This document shows positions 14,143 to 15,469 of a stretch of 15,469 nucleotides of DNA, piece by piece. Position numbers and translations under genes: made by a program. Source of the DNA: JACRBK01 sp964427955 (GTDB taxonomy: Bacteria > Chloroflexota > Anaerolineae > Aggregatilineales > Aggregatilineaceae); contig CAYRWY010000096.1 in the NCBI GenBank assembly GCA_964427955.1, positions 1 through 15,469 of the forward strand, read 5' to 3'. Under the pieces are notes generated by a model. The model was not told the origin of the DNA and did no database searches. It was given only the letters and a program-made list of their open reading frames with translations. Position 1 is the stretch's first letter; every line of letters starts with the position of its first letter.

Positions 14143-14979
14143 CTACTCGATGTCCGGGCGTGCCTCATCGACGAATTCACCCGCGCCGCGATATTCCCGC
14201 TCGACGGCGCGCGCAAACACCAGAAAGCCGGTGTGCCCGATCACCTGATCGTCGGGGCGGATACGTTCGGGGATGGTCTTGTAGGGGCGCAAGATCAGCT
14301 CCTCGATCTCCAGCATGTACCAGGGGCCGTCGTAGAGTTTTTCGCTCAGGGAGACCAGTTGGTTGACGGTCGGCACCAGCGCGCCGAAAAAGCCTCCGCC
14401 GCGCAGGGCGGCACGCGCCTGCGGCATGTATTCCCACGGTTCGCGCACGTCCAGGAACAGGGCGTGCACGTCGTTTTCGACAAAACCGTCGCGAATGTCG
14501 CCCAGGTGAAAGGTCACCCGGTCGGACAGCCCGACCCGCTTGAGATTGGCCATCGCCCGCTGCTGCATATTTTCGCGCCGCTCATAGCTGTAGACGTGGC
14601 CGGTCTCGCCCACCAGCAGCGCCAGCATCAGGGTCAGCGCGCCGCTGCCGGTCCCCGCTTCGATCACCTGGATGCCGGGCCGGATGCCCAGCTTGAGGGC
14701 GATGTACCCCAGGTCTTTGGGATAGATGATCTGGCTGTCGCGCGGCAAGTGGCGGATCACGTCGTCGGTATGCGGCGCCAGGATGAACATCTTGTGGCCA
14801 ATGTTGGTCTGCACCTGCGCGCCGAAACGCACGCCGATCAGGTCGGCATAGTTGATGTAACCCAGGTGACAATCGAATTTCTGGCCCTCGGCGACGGTGC
14901 GCAAAAACGTGCGCCGGTCTTTGCCGATGATCATAATCAGGTCGCCGTACGCGACCGTGGTACCGTTCGGAAATGGCAC
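14143..14979 (-). CDS. trmI: tRNA (adenine-58-N1)-methyltransferase TrmI
   Basis: From GTG at 14979 the protein has 278 residues, close to the ~280 of characterised TrmI. An N-terminal beta domain is followed by the family motif SQIIYPKD (~83-89), the SAM site VIEAGTGSGALTL (~105-117), the acidic strand end YSYERRE and the catalytic-side motif LDVREPWEY (Asp177, Pro181-Trp182). It methylates N1 of A58 in the T-loop of tRNA using S-adenosylmethionine, probably as a tetramer. A frame can be extended to a GTG at 15015, but that start is upstream of the expected transcription start. GTG at 14979 has AGGAG 6 nt before it. It converges with the bL25 gene and shares its terminator. Confidence 0.92.
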   Translation of the reverse strand: MPFPNGTTVAYGDLIMIIGKDRRTFLRTVAEGQKFDCHLGYINYADLIGVRFGAQVQTNIGHKMFILAPHTDDVIRHLPRDSQIIYPKDLGYIALKLGIRPGIQVIEAGTGSGALTLMLALLVGETGHVYSYERRENMQQRAMANLKRVGLSDRVTFHLGDIRDGFVENDVHALFLDVREPWEYMPQARAALRGGGFFGALVPTVNQLVSLSEKLYDGPWYMLEIEELILRPYKTIPERIRPDDQVIGHTGFLVFARAVEREYRGAGEFVDEARPDIE

Positions 14980-15017
14980 GGAAAACTCCTGTCCAGGTAC
15001 TCGAATCCAGCGCACGT

Positions 15018-15043
15018 ATTATAGGAAAGACAGGGTCAAATAC
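15018..15043 (-). promoter_or_regulatory. Probable promoter of trmI
   Basis: On the minus strand there is a perfect TATAAT (15018-15023). The -35 candidate, around TTGTAT some 16 bp upstream, is poor. Transcription from this -10 box would begin near 15011, which leaves a ~31-nt leader carrying AGGAG before the GTG at 14979 and excludes the longer frame start at 15015. Confidence 0.55.
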
Positions 15044-15073
15044 AAGGGGGGAGCTGTTTCCTCGTGGTGATAG

Positions 15074-15103
15074 TTGGCGCGGCGCGCCAAAGCGGTGTAT
15101 AAA
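15074..15103 (+). promoter_or_regulatory. Probable promoter of the response regulator overlapping a palindrome
   Basis: TTGGCG (15074-15079), an 18-bp spacer and TATAAA (15098-15103) read toward the response regulator, with a predicted leader of about 120 nt. The perfect palindrome TTGGCGC-GGC-GCGCCAA (15074-15090) covers the -35 box and the start of the spacer, as a repressor or autoregulatory site would. Confidence 0.4.
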
Positions 15104-15165
15104 CTGGGGAAAACAGACACTCTTAAGGCTGGTTTCCTTCAAAGTTGCATTGCAGGCGATTGATG

Positions 15166-15179
15166 TTAAACTTGTTTAA
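15166..15179. promoter_or_regulatory. TTAAAC-TT-GTTTAA palindrome upstream of the response regulator
   Basis: A perfect 6-bp inverted repeat with a 2-bp centre lies 54 bp before the ATG of the response regulator, inside the predicted leader. It could be a protein-binding site; chance occurrence cannot be excluded. Confidence 0.3.
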
Positions 15180-15233
15180 AGATAGCGGTGGGTGTGCTAT
15201 CAGGCAAAAACAACAGGATGGAGATAGCCGGGG

Positions 15234-15469
15234 ATGAAACGGATTCTAGTAGTCGACGACGAAATTGGCGCACTTACCCTCATCGGAATCATGCTGGAAC
15301 GAGGCGGTTTTGAAGTCCTCAAGGCGAAGGACGCCGATCAGGCGTTGTCGGTACTTGAACACGAAACGCCCGATTTAGTGATCCTGGACGTCATGATGCC
15401 CGGCATGGACGGCATCGAGCTGTGCCGCGTCCTGCGCGAGCGTCCCAGCACGGTCTCGCTGCCGATCTT
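15234..15469 (+). CDS. Response regulator receiver domain, C-terminus beyond the window
   Basis: The 78 visible residues are the first two thirds of a CheY-like receiver. The acidic pocket is Asp8-Asp9 in ILVVDDE, the phosphorylated residue is Asp53 in LVILDVMMPGMDG, and the segment after it matches helix 3. ATG at 15234 has GGAG 10 nt upstream. A sensor kinase partner is expected but is not in the window. Whether an output domain (DNA-binding, GGDEF or other) follows cannot be seen because the frame leaves the window. It is divergent from trmI. Confidence 0.93.
   Translation, partial: MKRILVVDDEIGALTLIGIMLERGGFEVLKAKDADQALSVLEHETPDLVILDVMMPGMDGIELCRVLRERPSTVSLPI

Overview
The window looks like high-GC chromosomal DNA from a member of the Chloroflexota, probably Anaerolineae-like. 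This is inferred from three things: Pro/Thr-rich linkers on exported proteins, a membrane glycosyltransferase and TPR proteins of the kind common there, and dispersed palindromes of the CCTCACCCC...GGGGTGAGG type. There is no 16S rRNA or other marker that would fix the taxon. No rRNA, tRNA, CRISPR array, prophage or transposase gene was seen.

Layout from left to right. Positions 1-1717 (minus) hold the first 572 codons of a membrane-anchored TPR protein that runs off the left edge; its last visible repeats are also near-identical at DNA level. The gene-free stretch 1718-2149 carries its promoter, a 52-bp palindrome and a MITE-like 120-bp element with inverted termini. Positions 2150-4921 (minus) hold a sugar-activation pair: a sugar-1-phosphate nucleotidyltransferase with a left-handed beta-helix, followed by a phosphomannomutase/phosphoglucomutase. 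The two are separated by an AT-rich 64-nt hairpin that includes the stop codon of the first gene.

Positions 5036-10303 (minus) form one long co-directional run: a TPR/lytic transglycosylase lipoprotein, a VapBC-type toxin-antitoxin pair, an ABC-2 exporter (ATPase and permease) and a small four-helix membrane protein. The transglycosylase has a good sigma70-type promoter placed so that its mRNA should be leaderless.

Positions 10450-11205 (plus) encode an exported metallo-beta-lactamase-fold hydrolase, convergent with a GT-C type membrane glycosyltransferase at 11230-13275 (minus). That gene carries an in-frame copy of the dispersed palindrome. Divergent promoters at 13313-13387 serve the glycosyltransferase and the ribosomal protein bL25 gene (plus). 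bL25 and the convergent tRNA m1A58 methyltransferase gene share a hairpin flanked by T-runs on both strands. A response regulator begins at 15234 and runs off the right edge, behind a promoter that overlaps a palindrome.

Functionally the window mixes cell-envelope work (sugar nucleotides, glycosyl transfer, peptidoglycan turnover, export) with translation housekeeping (bL25, TrmI). I do not see a clearly new multi-gene system. The most interesting signals are the repeat elements and their contact with genes, and the leaderless promoter.
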